This document shows positions 33,983-41,150 of a stretch of DNA of 64,000 nucleotides, piece by piece. A program made the position numbers and the translations under genes. How positions within the stretch are numbered: the stretch's first letter is position 1; each line of letters begins with the position of its first letter. Source of the stretch: Methylocystis rosea SV97 (lineage in GTDB: Bacteria > Pseudomonadota > Alphaproteobacteria > Rhizobiales > Beijerinckiaceae); contig NZ_KB889963.1 in assembly GCF_000372845.1 (NCBI RefSeq), positions 3,431,646-3,495,645 of the forward strand, given 5' to 3'. The notes beneath the pieces were generated by a model that did not search any database, was not told the DNA's origin, and worked only from the letters and a program-made list of their open reading frames with translations.

Positions 33983-34963
33983 TTAAGCGGCGGTCATTTG
34001 ATGTTGCAAGCGTCGATTCTCGATTGTGATGCGTTTGATCCTTTCTCTTTCGCGCAGGATTTTTGCGCCGCGTCCGCAGTAGACGTCGGCGGGCGCGAGA
34101 TTGTTCAGGCTCTCGTGATAGCGGCGATGATTGTAGTGATCGACGAAGGCGCCGATCTTCGCCTTCAGGTCGCCCGGCAGATAATAGTTTTCGAGCAGGA
34201 TGCGGTTCTTGAGCGTTTGATGCCAGCGCTCGATCTTGCCTTGGGTCTGTGGATGCAACGGCGCGCCGCGAATGTGCTCGATTTTATGATCGTTGAGCCA
34301 TGTCGCCAGATCGCCCGAGATATAGGACGAGCCGTTGTCCGAGAGCAGACGCGGCCGATGAACGACATGGGCCTGATCCAGGCCGGATGCTTGGAGCGCC
34401 ATATTCAGCGTCTCGGTCACGTCCTCAGCCTTCATCGTCGTGCACAGCTTCCAGGCGACGATGTAGCGTGAGAAGTCGTCGAGAATGGTGCTGAGATAAA
34501 ACCAGCCCCAGCCGATCACCTTCAGATAGGTGAAGTCCGTTTGCCAGAGCTGGTTGGGCGCGGTGGTCTTGTCCTTAAACTCATCCGCCGCCTTGACGAC
34601 GATGAAGGCCGGGCTCGTGATCAGATCATGCGCTTTGAGTAGGCGATAGACTGAAGCTTCTGACACAAAATAGTTTTTCGTATCGACGAAGCGCGCGGCG
34701 AGTTCCCGCGGCGACAGTTCCGGCTCATCGAGCGCCAGTTGAACGATCTCGTCGCGAGTCTCATCGGGGATGCGGTTCCAGATGCGCGACGGTCGGGACG
34801 GCTTGTCGGCCAAAGCTTCCAATCCGCCGGACCGATAGAGATCGCACCAGCGGTAAAATGTCGGACGTGCGACGCCGATCTTCTCCAGCGTCTTCCTTGC
34901 CGGCAGATGCGACTGCTCAACAAGGCGGATGATCTCCAGCTTTTCGGAGGGGGGATATCTCAT
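33983..34963 (-). CDS. IS3-family transposase OrfB (DDE integrase)
   Basis: 326 residues: N-terminal helix-turn-helix (EKIGVARPTFYRWCDLYRSG), an HTH_21-like region, and the rve integrase domain with the DDE residues in LWQTDFTYLKV, LLSDNGSSYIS and GKIERWHQTLKNR. The frame is intact. It overlaps the end of orfA by ATGA; IS3 elements normally make a fused OrfAB by frameshifting, and whether that occurs here cannot be seen. Confidence 0.92.
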   Translation of the reverse strand: MRYPPSEKLEIIRLVEQSHLPARKTLEKIGVARPTFYRWCDLYRSGGLEALADKPSRPSRIWNRIPDETRDEIVQLALDEPELSPRELAARFVDTKNYFVSEASVYRLLKAHDLITSPAFIVVKAADEFKDKTTAPNQLWQTDFTYLKVIGWGWFYLSTILDDFSRYIVAWKLCTTMKAEDVTETLNMALQASGLDQAHVVHRPRLLSDNGSSYISGDLATWLNDHKIEHIRGAPLHPQTQGKIERWHQTLKNRILLENYYLPGDLKAKIGAFVDHYNHRRYHESLNNLAPADVYCGRGAKILRERERIKRITIENRRLQHQMTAA

Positions 34964-35340
34964 TCCTCGTCTCCCCCATCCGCGATCATGCTTTTTTTAA
35001 GCAGTCGCAATTCGAGCGCCTGCTCGGCGACGACTTCTTTCAGCTCCTTGGCCTGCCGTCGCAGATCCTTGACCTCGCCGGTCGTCGCCGCCCGCTCCGT
35101 GTCGCCGGCAAGACGCCGTTTGCCGGCTTCGAGGAACTCTTTCGACCAGGAATAATACAGGCTCTCGGCGATGCCTTCGCGTCGGCACAACTCGGCGATG
35201 CTGTGCTCGCCGCGCAGGCCATCGAGAACGATGCGGATTTTCTCCTCGGCCGAATAATGCCGGCGAGTCGCGCGGCGAATATCTCTCACAAGCCGTTCAG
35301 ACGAAGGTTTCGGGCTATCGGATTTCTGGCTCATCTTCAC
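34960..35340 (-). CDS. IS3-family transposase OrfA
   Basis: 126 residues with a helix-turn-helix (YSAEEKIRIVLDGLRGEHSI, AELCRREGIAESLYYSW) and a leucine-zipper-like tail (DLRRQAKELKEVVAEQALEL). It binds the element's ends and partners with OrfB. An ATG at 35334 is equally possible as start. A nearly identical but truncated copy is at 55596-55931. Confidence 0.9.
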   Translation of the reverse strand: MKMSQKSDSPKPSSERLVRDIRRATRRHYSAEEKIRIVLDGLRGEHSIAELCRREGIAESLYYSWSKEFLEAGKRRLAGDTERAATTGEVKDLRRQAKELKEVVAEQALELRLLKKSMIADGGDEE

Positions 35341-35355
35341 TCCCTGACGGTTACG

Positions 35356-35586
35356 ATGAGACCCCCGATTTTCATCGACTATGCATATGCAGCCATTACG
35401 CTCCTTTCTCTTGTCACCCTGCGGAACCGCGTTATAAACGTGATTGGATTCGTGGTGGGCGCGTCCTTCCTTTATACGTTTTTGGAGATGAAAGAAGTTT
35501 GGTACTCTGTGTGGTGTATGACGGCCGCCGTGTTCAGCGTACTTTTCTACTTTTCAATTAGCGGCCCCGAACATCATCGCGCGTAG
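35356..35586 (+). CDS. Small membrane protein, 76 aa
   Basis: Three hydrophobic segments (YAYAAITLLSLVTL, VINVIGFVVGASFLYTFLE, VWCMTAAVFSVLFYFSIS) in 76 residues. The ATG lies right at the edge of the IS3 element, so the native N-terminus may have been cut off or newly created by the insertion. No family recognised and no clear ribosome binding site. Confidence 0.4.
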   Translation: MRPPIFIDYAYAAITLLSLVTLRNRVINVIGFVVGASFLYTFLEMKEVWYSVWCMTAAVFSVLFYFSISGPEHHRA

Positions 35587-35652
35587 CCGTTTATTTGCCC
35601 GCTCGACCGCCCTCTATCCAAGAGTAAATTACAGAAGGCTTCTCCCTGCGCT

Positions 35653-35677
35653 TCGACGCGCGACTCCCGCGCGTCGA
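35653..35677 (+). promoter_or_regulatory. Perfect 10-bp inverted repeat upstream of DUF3768
   Basis: TCGACGCGCG and its complement CGCGCGTCGA around the 5-base loop ACTCC. It ends 16 bases before the ATG at 35694, just upstream of the ribosome binding site (GGGGAGGAG). It may be an operator or an mRNA hairpin that limits ribosome access. Confidence 0.55.
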
Positions 35678-35693
35678 TTGTGGGGAGGAGCCC

Positions 35694-36245
35694 ATGTCGC
35701 ACACTTACAATGATGCGCGCACATGCATCCGGGAATTGAACGACGCTTTCCGTAAGAACTTCGATCCGCAACTCGGACAAGTCGTGCTGACGGCCGGCGT
35801 CAATTCCCTACCCAGCGATGTGAAGGCGTCGGCGGTTCGCAAGACCGCTACGTTCGAAGCATTCACGCAGAGCGAGCATGACTTCGGCAGCTTCGAACTC
35901 GCCGGGCGCACGTTCTTTTGGAAGATCGATTACTACGACCCGAACCTCGAATTCGGCTCGGAAGACCCGGCCGATCCGACAAAGACGACACGCGTGCTGC
36001 CCTCATGCTCGCACAGGAATACTGACCGGTCTCCCCTTCCGAGCGGAGTCGCGAGACTCGGGTTAGGAGCTATTCACCCACCCGGCGGGTGCGCGCGGCC
36101 TTTTTCAAACTGCCACAAGCGTCCTTGCACTCTATACTCGCTAATTGATTCCACGGCGGCACAATCCGCTGCGAGAATGCCACCACTACGGATGTCGGCG
36201 CTTGTCTCACGCGATTCACCTACCGCCCTCTACAGGAGCTCATGA
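35694..36245 (+). CDS. DUF3768 family protein with a C-terminal frameshift
   Basis: The first about 103 residues match DUF3768: CIRELNDAFRKNFDPQLGQV, VLTAGVNSLPSDVKASAVRK, HDFGSFELAGRTFFWKIDYY, GSEDPADPTKTTRVL. Members normally end in LxxMLAQEY; that ending (MLAQEY, stop TGA at 36024-36026) is present one frame over. A single-base indel near 36000 therefore makes the frame run on for 73 unrelated residues to 36245. The extension ends in an ATGA overlap with the next gene, possibly by chance. Strong ribosome binding site (GGGGAGGAG). DUF3768 has no known function and is typical of rhizobial plasmids. Confidence 0.78.
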   Translation: MSHTYNDARTCIRELNDAFRKNFDPQLGQVVLTAGVNSLPSDVKASAVRKTATFEAFTQSEHDFGSFELAGRTFFWKIDYYDPNLEFGSEDPADPTKTTRVLPSCSHRNTDRSPLPSGVARLGLGAIHPPGGCARPFSNCHKRPCTLYSLIDSTAAQSAARMPPLRMSALVSRDSPTALYRSS

Positions 36246-36796
36246 TGGCAAAAGTAAAACAACCGGTTATCGAAATGGACTTCGTCTCCACCTTCTCCGA
36301 GCTCTCGGAGGGTACTGAGAAAGAGGGCGGGACAGACGCAGCAACCGCCGAGGCAAGCGAGGCTGCTCGCAAGCATGATGAGTATGTCGGCAGGTATACC
36401 GAGTTGGCGTCCCGCGCCCAGTCACTATCGGATGAAATAGCCGTAGAGCGATACAGCGAAAGCCGCTTCGACGAGAGCCGACGCAATCTCGACTGGAGCG
36501 TGGCCACTGACCGGCGCGATCACTTCAAACTGGTGATGCCTCCCGCAGCAGCGCTTATGTTCTTGGACGCCGCTCGCCCCGACCTCGTTGAAGTCGTCGA
36601 GACTGGCGGCGTTACCGTGAAAGGGGGTCGCACCTCCCTCCGTCTCGAAAAGCCCAGAGACATCGATAAAGCCATTGAACTCATAAAGAAGCTTAGCGAG
36701 CCGAAGCCTGAGAAAGGTGGCGGCAAAAAGAAAAAGGCGAGCGCAAAGAAAGAAGCGAAGGCAGCGAAACCGAAAAAGCTCGTTAAGAAGCGCTGA
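36242..36796 (+). CDS. Hypothetical protein with Lys-rich tail, 184 aa
   Basis: Residues 1-60 are acidic and helical (VSTFSELSEGTEKEGG, ATAEASEAARKHDEYV), the middle (about 80-140) looks like a compact fold (RRDHFKLVMPPAAALMFLDA, DLVEVVETGGVTVKGGRTSL), and the last 35 residues are almost all Lys and Ala (GGGKKKKASAKKEAKAAKPK), as in DNA- or RNA-binding tails. ATG codons at 36242 and 36245 share one ribosome binding site (CAGGAGCTC). I do not recognise the family. Being next to DUF3768 suggests plasmid-type accessory genes. Confidence 0.6.
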   Translation: MMAKVKQPVIEMDFVSTFSELSEGTEKEGGTDAATAEASEAARKHDEYVGRYTELASRAQSLSDEIAVERYSESRFDESRRNLDWSVATDRRDHFKLVMPPAAALMFLDAARPDLVEVVETGGVTVKGGRTSLRLEKPRDIDKAIELIKKLSEPKPEKGGGKKKKASAKKEAKAAKPKKLVKKR

Positions 36797-36896
36797 CTAT
36801 TACGCGTGCTTTCGACGAGGAATAGCGCCCGGCCGAGAGTCTGTATTCAATCCGCCAACCGGCTCTCTCTCTCCGCTCCCCAGTGACCCACACATC

Positions 36897-37238
36897 TCAT
36901 CGTCCACTGATGCATATTGCTCGATAATCACGATCAAGACGGCATGTCCTATATCCAACATGCCTCCTCGCAGACGGTCGCTGGATTCGCCCTTCCAGAT
37001 GTTTGGAGAGGTACATCCGAAGCACCAAAATGAGGTCTGCGGCGTGCTTTGACGCGCCCAGGTCAATCGCCATGCGAATGTCCGCGACAATCATCTTTCT
37101 CACACTGATGGGCCCACGCTTGAGATTAAAGAGGTAGCTCGATAGCAGCGATCGATGTTTCGCTGTGAGCACGGCCCCCGTGAAGAGTTCGTTTGTTTCG
37201 AGCGCCGCGAACGCTGCGCATTCTTCGAGGGTAATCAT
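36897..37238 (-). CDS. Conserved hypothetical protein, 113 aa
   Basis: Starts MITLEECAAFAALETNELFT and contains TAKHRSLLSSYLFNLKRGPI, SVRKMIVADIRMAIDLGASK and HAADLILVLRMYLSKHLEG. This helical block is a pattern I associate with small uncharacterised rhizobial proteins. After LSKHLEG the sequence becomes Arg-rich and irregular, so the true end may be earlier with a frameshift near 37010. The ATG at 37238 has GGAGTCCTTCCT upstream; the open frame extends further but without protein-like content. Confidence 0.55.
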   Translation of the reverse strand: MITLEECAAFAALETNELFTGAVLTAKHRSLLSSYLFNLKRGPISVRKMIVADIRMAIDLGASKHAADLILVLRMYLSKHLEGRIQRPSARRHVGYRTCRLDRDYRAICISGR

Positions 37239-37984
37239 AGGAAGGACTCCGCCTCGGCCACCCACGGCGGCCAAGCTGTTGTTGTTTCGTTTGATGCTGG
37301 CCTCGCGCTGCTCGGTTGTGCTGCGCCGCAAAGAAGAGCTGCGTGCGAGCCAAGCGGAGAGCCGTCGAGGAATGATTCTTTCTACCGAGACATTGTGAAC
37401 CCGCTGTGGCGTCGCTCGCACAATGCATGAAAAAAATTTAATCACATTCCGACGGAACAATTTGATCCACCGCCCAGTGTTTCTAAAGCCCGTGTTTCGC
37501 GCGCGCCGTCAATTTCCCACGCCCCTAGGCCGCCTCGACATCGCCGCATTGTCGCGGCCGCCGCGCGCCGTCAGGGGACAAGCCCGTTGACCGCGCTTGT
37601 CGGCACGCGCCTGCTGCGGCATCCCCGGGGCAACCCCGGAAGATGTCGACCTTATCAGCCCCCATCGCTTTCTTCGTAGGAGCACCATCGCAGAGCTCAA
37701 CGGCGCATTTCGTCGTCAGGGCGCATCAGGCGTTATCTGCTTCACCAACGGGCTCGCCGCGCTCTCCACAACGGCGACCTCGGCGCTCGCATGTGGCACC
37801 CGAGAGCGATCTCAATCTCGGGATCGTCATCCTGCTCAACGGCGCGACCACGACCAGCCCGATGAGCGCGCGCGGATCGTCTGAGTCATGGCCTAAGGTC
37901 GTTGCTGCCCTCAATTTGCAGCGCAAGCATTGAAGGTTTACGATCGGCCCGTCGCTGGCGTCGGTCTCGCCGCTAGCGGCAGAA
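37239..37984. other. No supported gene
   Basis: Frames on both strands are Arg/Ser-rich and lack ribosome binding sites. Ends in a terminator-like hairpin. Confidence 0.4.
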
Positions 37985-38023
37985 GCGCCCCGACCGCGGA
38001 TGTAGCGGCGGGGCGTTTTCTTC
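37985..38023 (+). terminator. Terminator-like hairpin
   Basis: CGCCCCGACCGC pairs with GCGGCGGGGCG around a 7-base loop, followed by TTTT. A related structure lies 170 bases downstream. Confidence 0.55.
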
Positions 38024-38153
38024 AGCCTAGCTTTGAAGCCAGCACATCAACCTTCTGGATTTTTGGCGGCTGAGAGAAAAGCTCGGGCGCCCTCGCCTTA
38101 AGCGCCTGTGCCCTTCTCTGAAAAATCGCCGTTCCCTTCCACGGCAGCCAAGG

Positions 38154-38192
38154 AACGTCCCGACGCGGGATCCGCGGCGGGGCGTTTTTTGT
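38154..38192 (+). terminator. Second terminator-like hairpin
   Basis: CGTCCCGACGCGG pairs with CCGCGGCGGGGCG across GATC, followed by six Ts. Related in sequence to the hairpin at 37985-38023, so the pair may reflect a small duplication. Confidence 0.6.
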
Positions 38193-38212
38193 TCGGTAGA
38201 ACTCCAGACCTA

Positions 38213-38356
38213 CTACTTCGCAAGACGCTCTATGGCGTCGACAAATGCCTCCGGCGCAGTCCTTATCCGCCTGACGACATGCGTCGGCAATTTCCTAAGG
38301 ATGCTAATCGTAGACGAGGCAGAGAAGGCCTTAACGGTCGTAATTATACGCTGCAT
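38213..38356 (-). CDS. Possible small protein, 47 aa
   Basis: MQRIITTVKAFSASSTISIL continues with RKLPTHVVRRIRTAPEAFVD and AIERLAK. The ending AFVDAIERLAK is protein-like and helical. No good ribosome binding site. The plus strand also has an open frame here, so the call is weak. Confidence 0.28.
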   Translation of the reverse strand: MQRIITTVKAFSASSTISILRKLPTHVVRRIRTAPEAFVDAIERLAK

Positions 38357-38482
38357 GAGCGACTCCGTTTGAAGACGCCGAATCCATAGCTGGCGTTCGC
38401 CAAGCCCCGCAACGATCGTGCCGGCACTTCCGTAAAACTTTAGTTGCTAGCGCGCGTGGGACGTCGATTTGCAGATTTAAAG

Positions 38483-38695
38483 TTAATCTCTTGGCGCGAC
38501 CTGCGCCGATTCAGATGGCGACTTGGGTTGTCGCTTTATTGCTTGCTGAATCAAATCTCGAAGCTGCTTCCTAAGAAGCCGTCCTTGAATCTGACGTCCG
38601 TCGTAGCCTTCACGGTTGAGACGCTTAATGAGATCGTCGACACGCGTGCATTCGCCGAACCTTGCCAGGAAGAACGCGCGCTCGATTGTCGTCAT
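38483..38695 (-). CDS. Conserved small hypothetical protein, 70 aa
   Basis: MTTIERAFFLARFGECTRVD followed by DLIKRLNREGYDGRQIQGRL and LRKQLRDLIQQAIKR. The TIERAFxLAxxGxCxxxDxI pattern recurs in many short rhizobial proteins of unknown function and may be a small DNA-binding fold. The start could also be 12 bases upstream (MPTS). Alone on its strand. Confidence 0.6.
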   Translation of the reverse strand: MTTIERAFFLARFGECTRVDDLIKRLNREGYDGRQIQGRLLRKQLRDLIQQAIKRQPKSPSESAQVAPRD

Positions 38696-39020
38696 GCTTG
38701 TGGGCATGGTCGCTGCGCTCCGCGAATGGAATTTATAGTTCGCCGATGGCGCGCGGCAATATCCCCTACCAAGTCCTATGCGAACGCCCTCATCGCCGCT
38801 GATTTATTGCCCGCGACTCCATAGTTGAGGCACTTTGCTCGCTACGTATAGCACGCTTGGAGTTCAAGCCCCCAGTCGTTATCGGCTTTGGCGATCTCGA
38901 CAATGAGGTTTTCGTGCAACCCAACCGCGCGGGCCGTGTCCACATATGACCGACGCCCAGGCCGAGGTGGCTCTGATGTTGGTTGCGATTTTCCTCTTGA
39001 ACGGCCTGCTGAGCCGATCT
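38696..39020. other. No supported gene
   Basis: Nothing recognisable; the short hydrophobic frame near 38946-39010 leads directly into a recombinase remnant. Confidence 0.35.
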
Positions 39021-39270
39021 GCCGCGCCCAAAGTCATCGCCGCTTTGCGTGTCTCAACCGGCCGGCAGGCCGACAGCGATCTTTCCATTCCGGATCAGCG
39101 CCGGCAGGCGGAGAATTTTTATAAGGCGCGAGGCTGGGAGGCGGTCGCCGACTTCGTCGAGCCGGGCCAATCCGCCACCGACGACCGGCGGCCCGAGTTC
39201 CAGCGGCGCACTGGCTCAACGGGTGGAGGTGGACGAGCTGGAAGTCCGCATCATGGATCGAAGGGAACCT
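39021..39270 (+). pseudogene. Large serine recombinase, internally deleted remnant
   Basis: The first part reads KVIAALRVSTGRQADSDLSI, PDQRRQAENFYKARGWEAVA and DFVEPGQSATDDRRPEFQR, the N-terminus of a serine recombinase (S in RVSTGR). It is joined near 39210 to AQRVEVDELEVRIM, the usual C-terminal end of large serine recombinases, followed by a frameshift (GSKGTL). About 400 middle residues are missing. Inactive. Confidence 0.7.
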
Positions 39271-39274
39271 TGCC

Positions 39275-39510
39275 ACGTCCACGGCGCTCGGCGCCCCGAC
39301 ATATTCGTCGGCGGCGGCCAACGTCGCCGCATCCAATCTCACGCACCGCATCGCGAAGAGCCGAAACAGCCGATGCAGGCGGCCGGCCGGAGTGGTGTCG
39401 ACGCCGTCGCCAGAAAGATGTTCGGCGTCGCGCAACTCCGCTTCGTCCTCGCGCAGCCGCGCGAGACGCGCGCAGGTCGCGGCGACTGTGAGCGCCAGAC
39501 GCTGGCGCAA
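39275..39510 (-). pseudogene. DUF1403 fragment
   Basis: The minus strand reads CARLARLREDEAELRDAEHL, TTPAGRLHRLFRLFAMRCVR and LDAATLAAADEYVGAP, the characteristic middle of DUF1403 proteins (rhizobial accessory genes). It is fused upstream to a different small protein and downstream to antisense recombinase sequence. A truncated scrap. Confidence 0.6.
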
Positions 39511-39735
39511 CGCGCCGGTTGTCGCAGCGTGCTTAGCTATATCGGCGCGTCGTTCCGCCGTCATGCTCTCGGCGCGCTTCTTCCCGCCTTTGCGGCCTAG
39601 TTCTTGTGCGGCGGCATTCTTCTCAGGCGCATCGCCGTAATCCTCCGGTTCTTCGCCCGTGGCGATACGCATGATTTTGACGGCGTTGCCGACCACGTCG
39701 GCGGGGCGCTTCTCTCCTTTAGGGCCGGTGGGCAT
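39511..39735 (-). CDS. Small KGEKRP-type protein, C-terminus lost
   Basis: MPTGPKGEKRPADVVGNAVK continues with IMRIATGEEPEDYGDAPEKN and AAAQELGRKGGKKRAESMTA. Homologue-like proteins of about 70-80 residues with a GRKGGKARA...AERRxxIA(K)KAA ending are common in alphaproteobacteria, sometimes beside toxin-antitoxin genes. Here the ending (ADIAKHAATTG) runs on into a DUF1403 fragment instead of stopping, so the last few residues are foreign. Its start overlaps the end of the upstream ORF by 17 bases. Function unknown; an RNA- or DNA-binding role is possible. Confidence 0.5.
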
Positions 39736-39940
39736 TACGCTTTACCACGCAAATCAGAACCCCTTTTTCACTCTTAATTAGGCAGCCGTCTGCCATTTTT
39801 CCGTTGAAAACGGTATTATCAATGGCACCGCGGGCATATTTTACCGCCACGTCTGCCCCCTTGATATTTATCTTTTCGATCGAGATGCTAACGCGACATT
39901 CGCCTGGCGATTCACGAAAGAATTCCAGGGTAACGATCAC
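39719..39940 (-). CDS. Hypothetical protein, 73 aa
   Basis: MIVTLEFFRESPGECRVSIS, then IEKINIKGADVAVKYARGAI and DNTVFNGKMADGCLIKSEKG. Lower GC and more varied codons than its neighbours suggest foreign origin. A weak AGGAAGGAGCGG lies upstream. It overlaps the KGEKRP-type gene, so the two are probably cotranscribed. No family recognised. Confidence 0.5.
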   Translation of the reverse strand: MIVTLEFFRESPGECRVSISIEKINIKGADVAVKYARGAIDNTVFNGKMADGCLIKSEKGVLICVVKRNAHRP

Positions 39941-40226
39941 CAGACCGCTCCTTCCTCTCTATTAGGATAGCAAGGAGAATGGCCTAGAGCGAGTCGGCGT
40001 CAACAGGCTTAAATTTCAAACTGAGACACTACCCCGCACCAAGCACGACGACTAACCAAGGCGTCCGCCAAGAAACGAGCCGAAGGAAAACGAGAACGCC
40101 TAGCCCAAAATCCACCCGTGCGAAAGTCGCGCTCGTCCAGACTGGCGTATGTAAACGTCTTGACTTGAGCAACGCCCCCACCAGCTAAATCGAAAGAGGA
40201 GCGCGAGAGCTTTCGCTGGGGGGCGC

Positions 40227-41012
40227 GTGGCCGATCCAAGCATTGTTGTTCGTGAGGCGTTGGGGCTAACCCAAGAGGCTCTGGCGCGGATGGCCTCCGC
40301 CTTGCAGGCGTCGATCAAACGATTCGCCGAGCAATGTCTGCAAACCGCCAAAAAATTTCGTCAGAATCCGCCTCCGGCGTTGCTCAAGTTCGTTGCCGAT
40401 CTTCAGCGCATCGAGAGCGCTCCGCCCGTCCCCGGATACGAGGCTATTCTAATCGACAGCGGTCGCGATCCCCTTACAGCGAGGATCCTGGGCTTGAATC
40501 TCTTGAGGCTCGGCAAACAACGTCTTCAAGAGATCCGCGCCGAACGCAGACTAGCCAGCGCGATCTTTGGCGTTGTCAAAGCTGGAAATGCGACTCCTCT
40601 CGTGATTTCGCGTTGCGCGCGACCGATCAAAGCTGCGCTCGACGACGAGATGGCAATGCCGGCGCTTTGCGACGCATGGGCGCAGGCGGGTCTTTCAGGA
40701 ACAGCCTATTCGATCGGGGATCTCGCGGAGCGCGCGACGAGACGTGACGCGGCCGCTTGCATCCGGCTAGGCGAGATTTGCGCGGCGCTGAAGCCTTTTA
40801 TCCCCGATCCGCGGGGACGTTTCCCGAGCGAAGCCAGCGTGACGCACGAGCTCCAACTGCATCTGCTTGGTCGCGCCTATACCTACGACCCAGTCGATGA
40901 CGTCTTCAGAGATCCGGCGACGCAGGCAACCGAAATTGCAATGCATACCAAGAAATTCGATCCGCGACCTGCCTACCGGCGCGTGAGGAAAAGAAAAAGC
41001 AGGCTCAACTAG
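40227..41012 (+). CDS. Unknown protein 1 of the methyltransferase-terminase module, 261 aa
   Basis: Starts at GTG 40227 after a GCTGGGGGG sequence. Conserved blocks shared with the second copy (61138-61895): PPVPGYEAxLID, ARILxxNLLRLG, EIRAERxLASAI, ATPLVISRxARxI, CAALKP, DPRG, AYTYD, FxDPATxAT, KKFDPRP and a basic RRVRKR tail. Mostly helical and soluble. The only clue to its role is its place: both copies precede a ParB-domain methyltransferase by 120-140 bases. I do not recognise a family. It could be a regulator or a phage structural/packaging accessory. Confidence 0.65.
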   Translation: MADPSIVVREALGLTQEALARMASALQASIKRFAEQCLQTAKKFRQNPPPALLKFVADLQRIESAPPVPGYEAILIDSGRDPLTARILGLNLLRLGKQRLQEIRAERRLASAIFGVVKAGNATPLVISRCARPIKAALDDEMAMPALCDAWAQAGLSGTAYSIGDLAERATRRDAAACIRLGEICAALKPFIPDPRGRFPSEASVTHELQLHLLGRAYTYDPVDDVFRDPATQATEIAMHTKKFDPRPAYRRVRKRKSRLN

Positions 41013-41116
41013 GAACAGGTCGGCTCCTTGAGACGATGCCCCGCGCGGCCAAGAATGGCGCGGCAAAAAATTGCCATTTCATGTGCTTTAGCGCATCGGA
41101 TCGCTTCGTGATCAGG

Positions 41117-41144
41117 TCTCGCGGAACATTGGATTCTGCGGAGA
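41117..41144 (+). promoter_or_regulatory. Stem-loop covering the methyltransferase ribosome binding site (copy 1)
   Basis: TCTCGCGGA pairs with TCTGCGGAGA (one bulge, one G-T pair) around the 9-base loop ACATTGGAT. The GGAG of the right arm is the ribosome binding site for the ATG at 41151. The second module has a hairpin at the same place with the same loop length but a different stem. Confidence 0.5.
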
Positions 41145-41150
41145 TCACAT

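Larger units (their letters stand above)
33983..35345 (-). mobile_element. IS3-family insertion sequence (orfA and orfB)
   Basis: Holds both transposase frames on the minus strand with the usual orfA-orfB overlap. A second copy of orfA with the same upstream 25 bases (CTCATCGTAACCGTCAGGGA) occurs at 55577-55931, which puts the right boundary at about 35345-35360. I could not find convincing terminal inverted repeats or a target duplication, so the exact ends are open. Confidence 0.75.

Noticed and set aside
33928-35362. TGAGAC on both sides of the IS3 element as a target duplication
   Set aside because: Six-base matches are easily found by chance and the sequences next to them do not form terminal inverted repeats.
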